This document shows positions 26,765-39,828 of a DNA stretch of 64,000 nucleotides, piece by piece; the first letter of the stretch is position 1; the number at the start of each line of letters is the position of its first letter. The stretch lies in NCBI GenBank assembly GCA_035041965.1, contig JAPYMA010000612.1:1-64000 (forward strand). Direction: 5' to 3'. This DNA is from Anisakis pegreffii. Taxonomy: Eukaryota; Nematoda; Chromadorea; Rhabditida; Anisakidae. The position numbers were made by a program, and so were the translations under genes. Under the pieces are notes generated by a model that saw only the letters and a program-made list of their open reading frames with translations, was not told where the DNA came from and did not search any database.

Positions 26765-28516
26765 ATGAGTGATGTGAACAACTACAATGAAAATGCTTCT
26801 GACGAGAGAGACGTCAGTCAAGAATATGAGCAAAGTGCTTTTGATAAGTTGATAAGTACTCTATTGTGCAGGTTTGTTTGCCGATGCAGCAGCGAGCGTG
26901 ATACGATAATTTTTGCATGAAAAAAAAATCTCGAAAGAGCTTCACTGTCAGTCAAATTGTTTTAAATATTTGAATTTCTTTCTGATGTGAGGTTAAAGTT
27001 TTCAAACGTGCAAAAACGAAACCCTCAAAGGAAGCGTTGTGAGTATAACTGCTTGCGCAATTTCTCTCCTATAAACTGTCGTTTCGAAATTTATTTATAA
27101 AAACACTCAAAAAGAGCTGATCAGAGCTGAATAAACTCACAAATAAATTATCAAGCGCGATGGTTTAGTATAGTTGATGCGTTGTATTCACTCGCTTCTT
27201 TCCTCTTCAAGACACTGTGGTTGTTAAGAGTTGGAGACAGTTCAAGAATTGCAATTTCAGAGGAGACTTCGCAGAGCAAAAACTCGAAGCACCGCCAATA
27301 TCATTTTTGAAGTTGGTGAGTCGTTTTCATTACCGCAACGGATTGATAGCAAACGTTTGTTGGGTTGAACTGCATTGCATGCAACTTGTTTCCTGGACGT
27401 AACTAGAGGAGATCAATTAACATAAACGGATGATGAAGCCTAACTGATAATGTCAAAACTGTCTTCTATTCATTAAAATCACCAAGAAGAAACCTTTGCT
27501 GCTCGTACAAAAGCATTACATGGGTGTTTGAAGAATATTTTGATTGCTCTAGTAGGCAGGCACATTTCCAAGTCTCAAGATTTTCGAATGATTGTTCTTT
27601 GATTTCAGTTCCGCTTTGCATCGTTTTCCGATAAAATTCTTATCACCGTTTCGATAATTCTGGCCGTTTTATGCGGTATTGGACAACCGTTGGTCGTGTT
27701 GATTGGCGGTCGTCTTACCAATACTTTACTGAAAACTAAACAGGTCAATATTTGAGCATAAGCAATGCTATATTATTGTTGCCAATAATTTTCATGAGAG
27801 CACATTTTAAAAGATACGACGCTTACACCCGAAATGCTCGCTAGATCAACAATAACACAACATGAGTCGTAAGGAAATGAACGCAATTTTGTGTGACGAC
27901 TCAATATAAGCATTCGTCAATTTTCACTTATCATCAAGTTTTAATCATGTTTTTGCTGAATGCTATCAAAAAAATGAAGTGAACTTCTGAGTAATCATCA
28001 CTTTCATCGAATCTTCTGTGAATTTGCAGTTCAAAAACAACGAGACGTTTTGGAATGAAGCTTTTTTCAATGTGTACATGTATGCAGCTCTTGGTGTGGT
28101 GATGGTCATAACTACCGTTATACAGGTATTCAAGAGTGCATTTTCCATTTCGTACCTCGTCCTAGTGATGTTTCTGTTCCAGTCAAACTGTTCTATTCCC
28201 GTTCGGTTTCAAGCAACAGAACAGAGCAGTCCACAAGGTGGAACAGAACAGAACAGACTTTAACTGTTCCTCAAACTGTTCTCCATGAAGTATTAGAATG
28301 ATTATGAGTTGTGTTACCGCTGTGGCATCATTTTTATTACTGTTATTATTATTACGATTACTTAATTATTATTACAAATTTTTTACCAACGCTATTATTG
28401 CAATATCATTATTTATTTCTGTTTATTATTAATTTTTATTATTGCAATATTATTATTTATTACTATTTATTATTAATTTTTTAAAATTTTTTATTATTAT
28501 CGTTATTATTATTATC

Positions 28517-28552
<36 letters not shown>

Positions 28553-31500
28553 GTCATTATTATTGCTGTTACTACCATCACTATTATCATTAGTATTTTT
28601 ATTATTATAAGCGGATCTTGCTCAGTTGTTGATCATACTCTAAACTCCAGGAACAGAAACGATTTACATTTAACGCCAACAACAAAAGTTTATGCCTGGA
28701 AGAATTGAGTCGGCTTGAACTAATCAGTTCATTCTAGATCAGCATTACCTTGTGCACAAATTTTTTTACCAACGCTCCTCTATCGAAATCAATTTGAATC
28801 GCTGTATCAAATTCATCTGTTGACGATCCCAAGCGACTTATGGAGTCGATCACTCAAACTTCTCACAACTAGGTTTTGACGATGAATTATTGCTGTTAAA
28901 TTGGGTGAAACGGCGTAAGAAAGACGCTGTTAATGCTGATTGCACAAGCAATGGGGATTTTTTGTGAAGAACTGTTAGATAAATTAGTTTTACGAACGAG
29001 AGCGATATCGCGATGCGAGGAGACACTGTGGGCTTTTATTTCGTTAACGAGAGCAGTGAACGTATACGATATTTATTCATTTTACGCAAATTTTCGCAAA
29101 TTATTTGGCACTGGTTTTTCTCTTATCATGCTCATGTGATAGTGCCACGAACTCTCATGTATACATAGGCAACGTGTTATGAATATAAACGTTAAATAAT
29201 TTTTGAAATTTTTCCACTATATTGAGGAAACAGAAGCATGATAGAACAGAACAGTTTAAAACATACAACGTGACAAAACAGAACAGTTCTGAAATTTTCA
29301 CGTGCGGGAGCGAAACAGATCAGCTTTCAAAAAACAAAAATTAAGAATAGAACGGAACAAGGAAATTGAAGAGGTGAATAGAATAGAATATAATAATTTG
29401 CCAAATTTGTGGAACAGAAACATCACTAGTAATTGAAGTTATGCCGACTTTTTTGCATTTTATAATGCATTTCATAAGCATCTTAAAATTTGCCATTGTC
29501 GAAATTGTTCGATACGGTGTTGCTCATACGGAACTGAATGCAATTTGAACATTTCCAACTACTCAGGTTTCAAACACAAAATTGAATAATTGCAGTATCT
29601 ATGCTTCAAATACGCATCTCTGAATATCGCTTGTAATATTCGTAGCGAATACGTGAAATCGTTAATGCGTCAAAACGCTCAATGGTTCGATTCACAAAAG
29701 TCTGGCACAATTACTTCCCGACTCAATGAGTAAGCGAATGAAAAAAAAACAAACTGCAGGCAGTCACACTAATCGTTCATCCATCTTTAAATAATTTCTA
29801 GTAGATGGAAGAACATTGGGGAAGGTTTGCTTAAATGTTGTCCGATTCAACGGATACTTTGGCCTATCGGCACATCATTCACTCGACGGAATCATGTGAA
29901 CTGTTCATGATTCCTAATTGAGTCCCTTTAGCAGTAATCAAACGAATAAGTTATGTTCAATGTTGAATGAATTGATGATAATTTGAGAATTACTGATTTC
30001 ATGATCTATGAAATGCACATTTTGCGCTCATTTATTGCAGAAATATCGACAAGATCAAGGACGGAATTGGCGATAAGATTGGATTAATATTGCGTGGTGT
30101 GATAATGTTCATAACATGTATTGTGATTGGCTTAATCTATGAGTGGAGGATCACTGTCGTTCTGATTGGGATGGGACCTGTATCTGCAGCATTGATGTCT
30201 TCAATGGCTCGAGTACGTCTTAGACTTGCACTTTGCACACATCTTTGATGCCCGCTGCATACTCGTGGTGTTGCGTTCAGTAGACTCTGTCGAATTTTAT
30301 AATTATTTTCAGTGAAATCATTCCATTTTTCTCTTTGTAATTCTTCATTCAATGAATTTTCATTCCTCATCCACTCGGAATTTGCAATTTTTTTTGATTC
30401 CTGAATAAATGTCGGTTTGATTGCCATTCAGTTGGTCGATCGAGCATCCGTCCAACAAATGGAAGCTGCTGGGCATGCGGGTGCAATAGTGGAAGAGTCA
30501 ATAATGAATGTGAAAACAATAGCTGCATGTAATGGTCAAGAAACGGTCATTGAACGTTATGCAAAAGCGTTATCCCGAGGTCGTAAATATGCTCTAAAAA
30601 TATACGCTTTTGCCGGTTTATTCGATGGCCTTTTCTTCGTTGCTATGTACATCTTTTTTGCTGCTGGATTTTAGTAAGCATTGGCGTTTCTTTATTATCG
30701 TTCACTTGTTTATTAGTATTATTCTACTTGATTCTTCCTTTCCTAGCATTTTCCTCGTATTTATTCACATACTCAAGAAATTTATTTGCGAGCAGCATAA
30801 GTAGTATTTAATGTGCTGGATTTAGTAAGGTGCTTCTCAGGACAAAAAATATGAAATAATAACGATGTTCGATTGGATGTGAACTTCTTTTTTTTGTGTA
30901 CTTTGGTAAACTTGCTAGCACATATTCTGTTAGTATAGTTTCTTAAAACGTTCATAGCACGAATCAGTGAGAATCTTTCTAGCTATGGTGCTTATCTGTA
31001 CAAAATTCACATCGTTCTCGACCCCGGTTCAGTTTTCATTGTCGCAAATTCAATTCAATTTGGATCTTACTATTTGGGAGTGCTTAGTCCACATTTAATG
31101 GCTATGATGAACGCTCGAGTTGCCGCAGCTGTCATTTATCGAACCATTGACAGAGTATGAATTACTGCTATTATTTCTGAACGAATGATCAACTCTTGAT
31201 TGCCCGTGTTTCAAATATTTCTTTCAATGAAGTGTGGTACTCATAGTCAGTTGGCAATGAAAAATTGATGGAACAGTTCAGGTGTTTACTCTGATGGACA
31301 TCCTCTCGTGTATTCGGTACTGAATGATAATTGTAGATCAGCCCAATTGATGGTACGTCAGCAGATGGCGTGAAGCTGTCGAATGTGCTGGGAGATGTTG
31401 AATTCAAAGATGTTCATTTTGCATATCCAACACGACCTAAGATATCAATTCTTAACGGTCTCTCGTGGCGAGTACTTCCCGGTGAAACGGTTGCGTTGGT

Positions 31501-34500
31501 CGGTCATAGTGGATGTGGGAAGAGCACATCGGCATGTTACGCTCTCCTTCATTCTTTTAACACTTCTTTAATGTTTGAGTCAAAGTAATTGACCTAAATG
31601 AATTTGAAGGTCATAATTAACCTTACAGATTGGCCTTATAACTCGCTTATATGAAAGTATATCTGGTGAAATAAGCGTTGATGGTGTCGATGTTAAAAAA
31701 TTCAATATCGATTGGCTGAGGACTATTGTTAGTGTTGTGCAGCAGGTGATTTTTGTTTAGAATTAGAGCGAGGAAGTACTGATCTTTGAAGTGATTCGAT
31801 ACAGTATTATATTTTTTGTTGGGCAATGCACCCGTGATTATTTATTCTTGCAGGAACCTTTGTTGTTCAATGGTTCAATTAACGAAAATATTCGCTTGGG
31901 GAATCCGAGCCTAACTGATCAGCAAATTATTGAAGTTTGCAAAACGGCAAACGCCCACGACTTTATTGAAAAACTCGCTATGGTTCATTTGCTTTATTCT
32001 CTCTCATTGCCATTTCTCCAAAAATAATGCTCTCGACTTTACACTGCTTATCAATTCATTGGATGAAGCTTCCTCGTTAAGGGCTATGAAACCTCGATTG
32101 GGGCCGGTGAGGTACAACTGTCAGGTGGTCAGAAACAGAGAGTTGCGATTGCACGTGCGATAGCGAGGAATCCAAAAATTCTGCTTCTTGATGAAGCAAC
32201 AAGTGCTCTGGATGCTGAAAGTGAAATAATTGTACAAAATGCTCTCAAAAAGGTTATTAGTCCATAACTGAGTTGAATCGGAGAGCATCAAGATATTCTG
32301 TGATCAATATTACATGCACGTCAAATTCCACGATATCCACAGTTAACAAATTTAAATTCATTTGATTTGGTACAGCAGGTGGCTTAAAATGTTTATTAAA
32401 ATTCGAACGCGTATAATAGATAAGAAACTCTTGATGAGCTTATACCAGTGTGATGCGAGCATCGAAGAATTTTGAGGATCCCGTCTCCGACTTTTTTCGG
32501 TCCGACCACATTTCGGGGTTCCCGACTGGAAAATTTCGTCCACGATTTTCCCCATCCCCGACTTTTTTCCGTCCTCGTACCACACTAGCTTGTACTATTT
32601 ACCTTAGTGATGCCTGCAACAGTTTTGTATGTTTTTGAAATTGGTAATCAATGGGCGTTTTCTAATAGTAATTGTTGATAGGTTTTATCCATGATTTCAA
32701 TATTTTTATCGCTTGTCGTCATCGAGAAGACAATATTTCCTGAATAATGTAGGAGTTGTACAGGCAAAAATTTCAGGCCTCTGTTGGGCGTACCACAATA
32801 GTAATAGCTCATCGTCTTTCAACACTACGTGATGCGAACCGAGTGATTGTTTTGGATCGAGGAAAAGTCGCCGAAATCGGTATGTTCATTCTATAACGCT
32901 TTTTTTTCTGGGTGCTCATGCTAACTGTTGTGGATAAAATTCTTTCTTATTGACGTTCCTTAGCACGTCCCGTCATTCGGTCGAACGCTATAGCGTCTTC
33001 GACTGTTTGTACTAAATTCTTTAACAGGAAAACATTTTCGAACACCAGTAAGCTATCACTTTTAATAAGATGCCATTTCATATTGATATGGTCCAAAAAG
33101 AGGTTATTTTGATTCGCTTTTTATTAATTTTAATGTCCAATGCACTTAACAAAAACTTATGATGAATATTGTTTGCTTTTGTAAAATTTTGAAACGCTTT
33201 AAATTGAATTAATCAAATACATGATTTATTAATGAGATTGGCTATTCGGTTCAGCAAAATTCATTAATACTTTAGTGAACCTAATTGAGAATATCGATAG
33301 GTTCTCACAAGCAGCTAGCAGAAAGGGAAAATGGAATATATGCGGCTCTTGTACGATCTCAGCAATTCAAAGAAGAAGCTGCTAAAAAAGGATCGTTGAC
33401 TAGGTCTGATGAAGTGTCGATTCCAATTCAAAGAGCTGAGTAAGTACATTGGGATTTCGACATTCCTCTTGAGAGAATGAATGAGAAGCGCTTGCATTGC
33501 TTATTACGGGTGGTGCTCTAAATTAGTGCAGAAAATCAACTGCCAGAAATTCATCGCCCTTTTCACTTGATCGTTCCGCTGGTGACAGTAGCAGATTGCG
33601 CTCTTGAACTTCAAGACTGTAATTTTTTGCGAGTGAATCTGACAGTAAATGTACACTTTATATAAATGTATAATCCGGTTTTAATCTCGCACTGAGACGG
33701 TTGGTAATAAATTTGTTGAATTCAGTATGTTTTGTGATGTATTTTCGTGATTTTATTTTACAACATTCGTTAGATCTAATCTTATTCAATCAAAGGCGCT
33801 CAATCATTCGTTTAATCCTGGATATCACCTCTGAGTTCAATGCAGAGCCTAAAACAAAGCTTGAACGTAAATCTTATCCACCTAAAAATCATTAAGCGAT
33901 TAGATAAAAGTGAAATTCATTAAGCGATTAGATAAAAGTGCAATCAAAAAGCTCACCACAATAATAATCGATGTTTGTATCATTCACTCGCATTTGTTCT
34001 AGCCATAAACAGTTATCTGATCACCAGATATCAGTCTCAAGCATATCGTCATCCCATTTCGCACGATGCAGTTTCACGAATTCCTCTCGAACAGCCAAAT
34101 CTACCACTGTTTCAAATGTCATCGAAGAGAGGAATGAAGATGGTGAGGTGGAGATTTCAGTCAGCAGAAACAAGGTTATTATACCAAGAAAAGTGAACCG
34201 TATTGAGCTGTAGATTGTATATGATCTCCAGTCCATTTTCAGCACATGAGATAAACGTTTTGCAGGCAAAAATGAAACAACGAAAGGGTTTATGGCAGGT
34301 GTATACGAATGCTGATGGGCATTACGGTAAACTAATCAGTGCATTTTTAATGTCCATCATTCGAGGTATGGAATTACCAGCCTATGCGCTCATGTTTGAA
34401 TTTGGGTTCAATGGCTTCTCGTTAGACGATGGGAACTCGATGATGGAGCAAATTCTTGTCGTGCTAATCATGGCTGTTGCACTTGGAATCGCTTGTTTCG

Positions 34501-37500
34501 TTGCAATATTTGCGGCAGTAAGATTTATTGCTTTGATAATACGTCCAATTCTCGCAAGCGTTGAATAAGTTAACCGAAGCAACACAGCACTTCTTTTAAA
34601 TATTCATCATCTCGTAGCGATTTGTATCAATTGACTAAATTATTTAGTACAGTGGTTCTCACGTTCGGGTGCTCCATTCCCCCTTTTGATGATCTGGCAG
34701 GTTGCCGTTACCTTCCCCCCTCCGGATATAAGAACTTACTATTTCTACGTATAACGTCAGAAGTAAACGGAAAACGATTCTGTGGCAGGTTTCACCACTC
34801 AGATTCTATTAAAAACGAGGATCCTTTGAAGACAATCAGTTGTGGATGGACTGCTGAAAGTGTTGTTGATTCGTTGAAGCTTCGTGCGTTGCGTAATGTC
34901 CTCTATCAAGACGCGTCATATTTCGATGATCCAAATCGCAGTCAAGCAGTTACCGTCACAAGAATATCAACGGATGCACCTAACATCAAAGCTGTTAGTT
35001 GATTATTTTCAGACGTTATATCGTCACGCATCAACTAGGCATATCTGCTTAACAAATAATCATGTTTTTGAACAACGATAAATGTGCTTATAGGCCTTAG
35101 ATCAACGAATGATGCAAATAGTCAGTAATTTTGCGGCTGTGATTGCATGTGTCGTTATGGCACTGGCATTCTCATGGGAGATAGGATTAATGGGGTTGAC
35201 ATGCTTCATTGCTCTCATCATAGGTCTGTATTTAGCTGCCGATCAAATGCAACATTATAACGATCTGGCAATTAGTAATGATCTCACCGGACAGGTACAA
35301 TTCATAATTCCACTTCCGTTCTACATAATTCATTCTAGAATCCGCGTTTCTTCGGCTCACTGAAAAGATTTTCAAGTTCCATTTCGAACACAATTATCTT
35401 CCGGTTTAACAATAAGTATATATTCAAACGATTACTTTTTTCGTGAGAACTCATTTATACATTTTCAGTTGGCGATCGAAATAGTGGAACAAGTGCGAAC
35501 AATACAATTGATAACTAGAGAAGAGTACTTCCATTCGGAGTATGATCACCAACTACGCAACGTTTTGAAGTACCAAAAAAAGAGTGCTCCTTGCGAGGCG
35601 TTACTGTTCGCAGTCACCTCATCATTTATGTACTTCTCAGATATGGCTTCTTATGCGCTTGGTATTCCACTCATATACCACGGCTTCGCAACACCAAATC
35701 ATATTTTCACGTCAGTTTTTGAATTACTCATGCAATCGAGCACTCTCTCACTTCTACGTACCTGACTCCTCGAAACAGTTTGTGTGAATAAGAGAATGCT
35801 CAGAATTGTTCGTTATCCTTGTAATATCATAGTGTTCACTCCTTTCGTTCAGTCCACGTTGTGATTGAGCAGTTAAACTGAATCTGAGGGTATTTACATG
35901 TTCGAATGATCAGTTTTCAGGGCAGCATTAGCAATTACAACAGGTGGCTGGGCATTAATCATGGTGTCCGGTTGCCTTAATACATTTATTCTTGCTGCAC
36001 CCGCGTCTGATTCTCTTTTCCGCATCATCAATGCCAAAAGTGTAATTGGCGAGATTGATGCTGGATTGCGTCCAGTAAGTTTCTGCTAGAGTTTACTCCA
36101 TGAAAATAGACGGTTCCATTGAAACGTATCCATTGAAATACACGATTGCTGTTAATCTTGCTGAAATGTACAGTAATTGACTATGGTGAAATAATCTAAC
36201 CTTACGTATAAGTATAACAAAAAATATGCGATGTGAACTAAAAGCCATTTTTGAACTGAATTTTATCATCATTCTAGAATGTAATTGTTTTTTATGATCC
36301 ATTTAGAGCATCAGTGGTGAAACAAGACTTAAAAAAGTTCGTTTCTCCTATCCGACGAGGCCACATCAGAAGATCTTAAATGGACTGTCGTTAACAGCAC
36401 GAAAGGTATGTGATAATCGTCTGAACGGAAAGCGTTACTATCTCATAATTAAAACTTCACAGTTTCTTTCCCATCAAGAAGCATAGATTATTTCCTCGTA
36501 CTAATCAAACATCATTTTTTACAGGGTCAAACAATCGCAATTGTTGGGCCATCGGGTAGTGGTAAAACTACAGTGATAGCATTGTTGGAACGTTTCTATC
36601 AGTACAGCGATGGAGATTTGGTTCGTTTCGTTTCTGGAAACACTGATACATTCGTTGTTTTGTTTGTTTTTTTTTTCAATAAGGCTAACGAATCTCTTGT
36701 GAGAATTTGTTTCAAGATATACTACATATTATATTTCACACTCACCTTTTAGCATATTATCTTAATTATTGAACATTGGCAGAATATTACTCATCTGCCT
36801 CACCGATTACTTGAAGCGCTCGATACAAGATGCAAGCAATCGTGAATGAGAACGCCATTGTGATAGGAATAAGCAAGTGCACACTGACTGCAAGTCTTCA
36901 GACAGGTTCGATAGTTGTGTTCATTCATAACGATGTTGGATTTGCAGACAATAGACGGTTGTTCAGTGCATGATATGTCGTTGCATTATTTGCGCGAGCA
37001 TATGGCGCTGGTTGGACAAGAAGCGGCCTTACTGAATGGTACCATAGCCGAGAATATTTTGTTGGGTACGACAGGAAAAACGATCGACGACATACGAGCT
37101 GCTTGTAAGATGGCAAATGCACACAAGTTCATCGAAGCAACACCAATGGTTTGTCAGCACTCCTTTGAGCACAGAGCATGGCTGCTTATCAACAGCTTAT
37201 GCTGAGTTTCAACCAGGATTAGAATGTGTCGTCATGCTCAATTGATAAACATGTCACAATTCGGCTTAAGAGAAGAATAAATTGTCAGTCTCATCAGCAC
37301 CTTAACTTTCAACACTTCTTCGAAAAATTCTGTTGAGGAAATGAAAGACATTTGATCGTTCTCATATTTTTTACAAGCTATCTAATACTAATTGTAAAGT
37401 GTAGTGTCGTTATTCACGTATTGCAGGGATACGAAACTGAGGTTGGTGAGCGTGGCGCGCAGCTGTCTGGAGGACAGAAACAACGGATCGCAATCGCGAG

Positions 37501-38156
37501 AGCGCTTGTCAGGAATCCGACAATACTGCTCCTTGACGAAGCGACTAGCGCACTGGATGCTGATAGTGAACGGGTATTCGATGAAATAATTTTATCAATT
37601 TCTGCCCAACGCATTTTTGCATCATTCGAAGATGAAATCACTCAAAATTTGTCACCGTACGTAGTCTTTACCCGCATTCGAGTGATAAGTGTGTGGAATG
37701 CAGTAGACACTTGCTATCAGGATGATAAATTTGGGCAGAAGTCGTTTATAGATCAAATTTTACTTCTAACTCTGTACAGATCCTGACTAATTTACACATT
37801 TATTGTATTGATATGCGATTGTGTCAACGCGTACTCACTTATTTGTTGCTGATTGCGGATTATTCCCTTTCTTTATGAATAATTTCTGCATAAACGTTAT
37901 GCTGTTATGTAACGTTCGATTTTTGTAAGATTAGATTAAATTATATTCTATTCAGGCAGTTCAACAAGCACTCGATCAAGCAAGTGTTGGTCGAACATGC
38001 ATAACTATTGCACATCGTCTTTCTTCCATCCAGTTCGTTGATCAAATTTTCTTTGTTGAGAATGGCAAAGTGTCTGAGCACGGAACGCATCAAGAACTGA
38101 TCGAACTCGACGACAAATATGCTGACTTGATACGGAAGCAAGATCTCAAATCTTAA
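26765..38156 (+). CDS. P-glycoprotein, full ABCB multidrug transporter
   Basis: An ATP-driven efflux pump of the plasma membrane; nematode members export xenobiotics including anthelmintics. Twenty-five phase-consistent exons give 1297 aa, the normal length: 26765-26871, 27261-27315, 27609-27743, 28030-28125, 29596-29729, 30041-30212, 30432-30673, 30983-31154, 31337-31531, 31629-31745, 31854-31982, 32082-32252, 32777-32879, 33301-33439, 34003-34174, 34266-34517, 34832-34993, 35094-35294, 35469-35710, 35921-36074, 36307-36405, 36525-36620, 36948-37148, 37427-37573 and 37956-38156 (TAA). The architecture is TMD1-NBD1-linker-TMD2-NBD2. NBD1 has Walker [11 protein letters not shown]-loop VVQQEP, signature LSGGQKQR, Walker [13 protein letters not shown] and switch IAHRLST. 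NBD2 has [36 protein letters not shown] and IAHRLSS. All catalytic motifs are intact, so it should be active. The 31532-31628 intron is GC-AG. Acceptors before 32082 and 34832 are weak but give correct phase and sequence. The orthologous pgp number cannot be told. Confidence 0.96.
28162..29429. mobile_element. 1.27-kb element with inverted ends in a P-glycoprotein intron (copy B)
   Basis: The left end CTAGTGATGTTTCTGTTCC (28162-28180) and right end GGAACAGAAACATCACTAG (29411-29429) are perfect inverted repeats of 19 bp. Just inside both ends are many GAACAG/CTGTTC units. The middle holds an ATT microsatellite and short meaningless frames, with no transposase seen. It lies within the intron 28126-29595. 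It looks like a non-autonomous DNA transposon that has expanded by microsatellite growth. Confidence 0.8.
28319..28612. repeat. (ATT)n microsatellite
   Basis: A long ATT/TTA trinucleotide array with interruptions; it is purest at about 28495-28560. It sits inside the copy B transposon. The isoleucine-rich frame it creates is not a gene. Confidence 0.9.
31532..31628 (+). other. Non-canonical GC-AG intron
   Basis: The Walker A exon of NBD1 ends AAGAGCACATCG and the next bases are GCATGT, while the next exon starts after TTACAG with ATTGGCCTTATAACT. Only this join keeps phase 0 and gives [14 protein letters not shown], as expected for ABC transporters. Using the nearby GT would shift the frame. 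Confidence 0.8.
32455..32585. repeat. Degenerate CCCGACTTTTTTCCG-type repeat in an intron
   Basis: Variants of TCCGACTTTTTTCGGTCC recur (about 32486 and 32558) with related CCCGACTGGAAAATTTCGTCC between them. It lies in the intron 32253-32776 and resembles in style the pyrimidine-rich repeat of the copine intron. Confidence 0.6.
33889..33944. repeat. Two-copy 28-bp tandem repeat
   Basis: CATTAAGCGATTAGATAAAAGTG occurs twice in direct tandem within the linker intron of the transporter gene. Confidence 0.8.
34650..34735 (+). mobile_element. Fragment of the hAT-like CAGTGGTTCTCA family
   Basis: The segment starts CAGTGGTTCTCACGTTCGG and continues with GATGATCTGGCAGG(T)TGCCGTTACC, matching the left end of the element at 45484 for about 80 bp. 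It lies in the intron 34518-34831. No matching right end is seen nearby, so it is probably truncated. Confidence 0.65.
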
Positions 38157-38690
38157 CTGAACTTCATCCTTGTTGTCAGTGGTTCTCGTGGGGAGAAGAG
38201 GGGTTCGAGGATGCCGATAGAGAATTGAGGAGGCTGGCAAGTGAATGCTGGCTTATTGTCGTATTTTGTCCATGAACTGCGAATGACTTCTTTTCAAAAT
38301 GTTTGTTTTATCACGAGAAAGTGATTCCTCTGATGACACCGGTGGATTCTTGATAGCAAAATTCTTGAACATTAAACCAATGTGTGGTTTCCTTCTGATG
38401 TATCGCTGAGTGATAGTGGTTTGTTTGGGGGGAAGGTGGAGTAGTTGTCGTGTAGTCTGTTGAAGAGTAATGTTATTCGACAACCTCATTCAAACCAATC
38501 ATGCGTGCACTTTGATCGTGTGCGCTCACTCAGTTGGTAGGGTTACACTATGCTCAGGCAGACACTTAGTCTAAGAATCATTCAGGAACATAGGCTGAAT
38601 CTGGCCACAGAAGCAATTCTTAGGCTCTTCCATTCCTGCATTGCAAAGCCGACTCTTCATGGAGTTGTTTAATAATACATGCGAGAACCA

Positions 38691-38771
<81 letters not shown>

Positions 38772-38776
38772 TTTTT

Positions 38777-38836
<60 letters not shown>

Positions 38837-39828
38837 ATATATATATTATGCTATACTGATATGTCTGTCTTCATTAATAAAGCTCATATATATCAATCAC
38901 CAATTCGATAAATTTTAATGTTTGTGTTTGACAGGTCAAACACAAACATAAAACAGCTTCAGTATGCGAAATGAATGAGTGTTATTCATTGACTATCTTA
39001 CGACGAGAGTTGATCTGTTCACATGAAATAAATTTGACGCTCAGTAAAACAATAGTTTTGCTTGATACAAGCGTTAGTAGTTTGAGTGCTTGCGTATTTC
39101 TTTATGGATTAAGGTCCACGTTTCAGCACCTCAAGCGAAGATTGTACCTCAAACTTCTCGGTATCCCTCAGCGTCTTCCATAGTGAATGGATGAGCAATT
39201 GGAAGCTGAATTGCAAAATTTATCGCAGATTAGGTTTCATTTTCCTGCAGTGAAAGAGTGAATTGCTGATTTGTACTGATGATTCTAGGAAGTAGATGGA
39301 ACTGAAAACTATTTTCATTTGCATACCAGAGGAATATTTTACTGGCTGATAAATTCGAAATGAAGCAATATTATGAAGCATTATCGGTCAATGATATTGC
39401 GCGAGCATTTCTAGTAGCGCTCATTATGATTAAAGCACGGATGTCTGCTATTACTTCTTGGCTCGCCATGTGATAAGTGAAACTGATGGACGCATCCTGG
39501 GTCATGAGACGAGGAAAAAGCGTGCATTCAATTGGTTTCCGCGTTCACTAATTTCAAGTGATCGGTCAATTTCGCTAACAAGTTCTTCCTTTAACGATCA
39601 ATCATTTTCCGTGCAAATTTGAATTGAAAGCAATGTTACGTCATGCTGCGGTTTTGTTTTTAACAGCTATATTATTGCTTTTTTTACGTGGTATTTTTCT
39701 TCACTTCATTATTTGATAGGCAGATGACGAAGGCGTGGTTTCTGCAGTTGGTTGTTGAAGGTGTTTATTTGAAGTGTTGCATAATCAAATGATATTCACA
39801 AAGTCATAGTTTTAATTGAAAATTTTAC
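38157..39828. other. Intergenic region with TA microsatellite
   Basis: There is no supported gene. At 38176 the plus strand reads CAGTGGTTCTCGTGGGGAGAAG, which resembles the inverted right end of the hAT-like family. AATAAA at about 38875 is far from the transporter stop. The remaining frames are short and unrecognised. Confidence 0.5.
38692..38847. repeat. (TA)n microsatellite
   Basis: About 155 bp of TA dinucleotides with three short interruptions (TTTATATATATTTTTTTATT in the middle). The Ile-Tyr open frames across it are artefacts. Confidence 0.97.

Noticed and set aside
28442..28708. 88-codon Ile-rich frame
   Set aside because: Produced by the ATT microsatellite in the copy B element.
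33971..34269. Overlapping frames on both strands at the P-glycoprotein linker
   Set aside because: Only the plus-strand frame joining 33439 to 34266 in phase is used; the others are shadows.
38641..38918. Ile-Tyr rich open frames across TA repeats (also 42970-43490)
   Set aside because: They are translations of dinucleotide microsatellites, not proteins.
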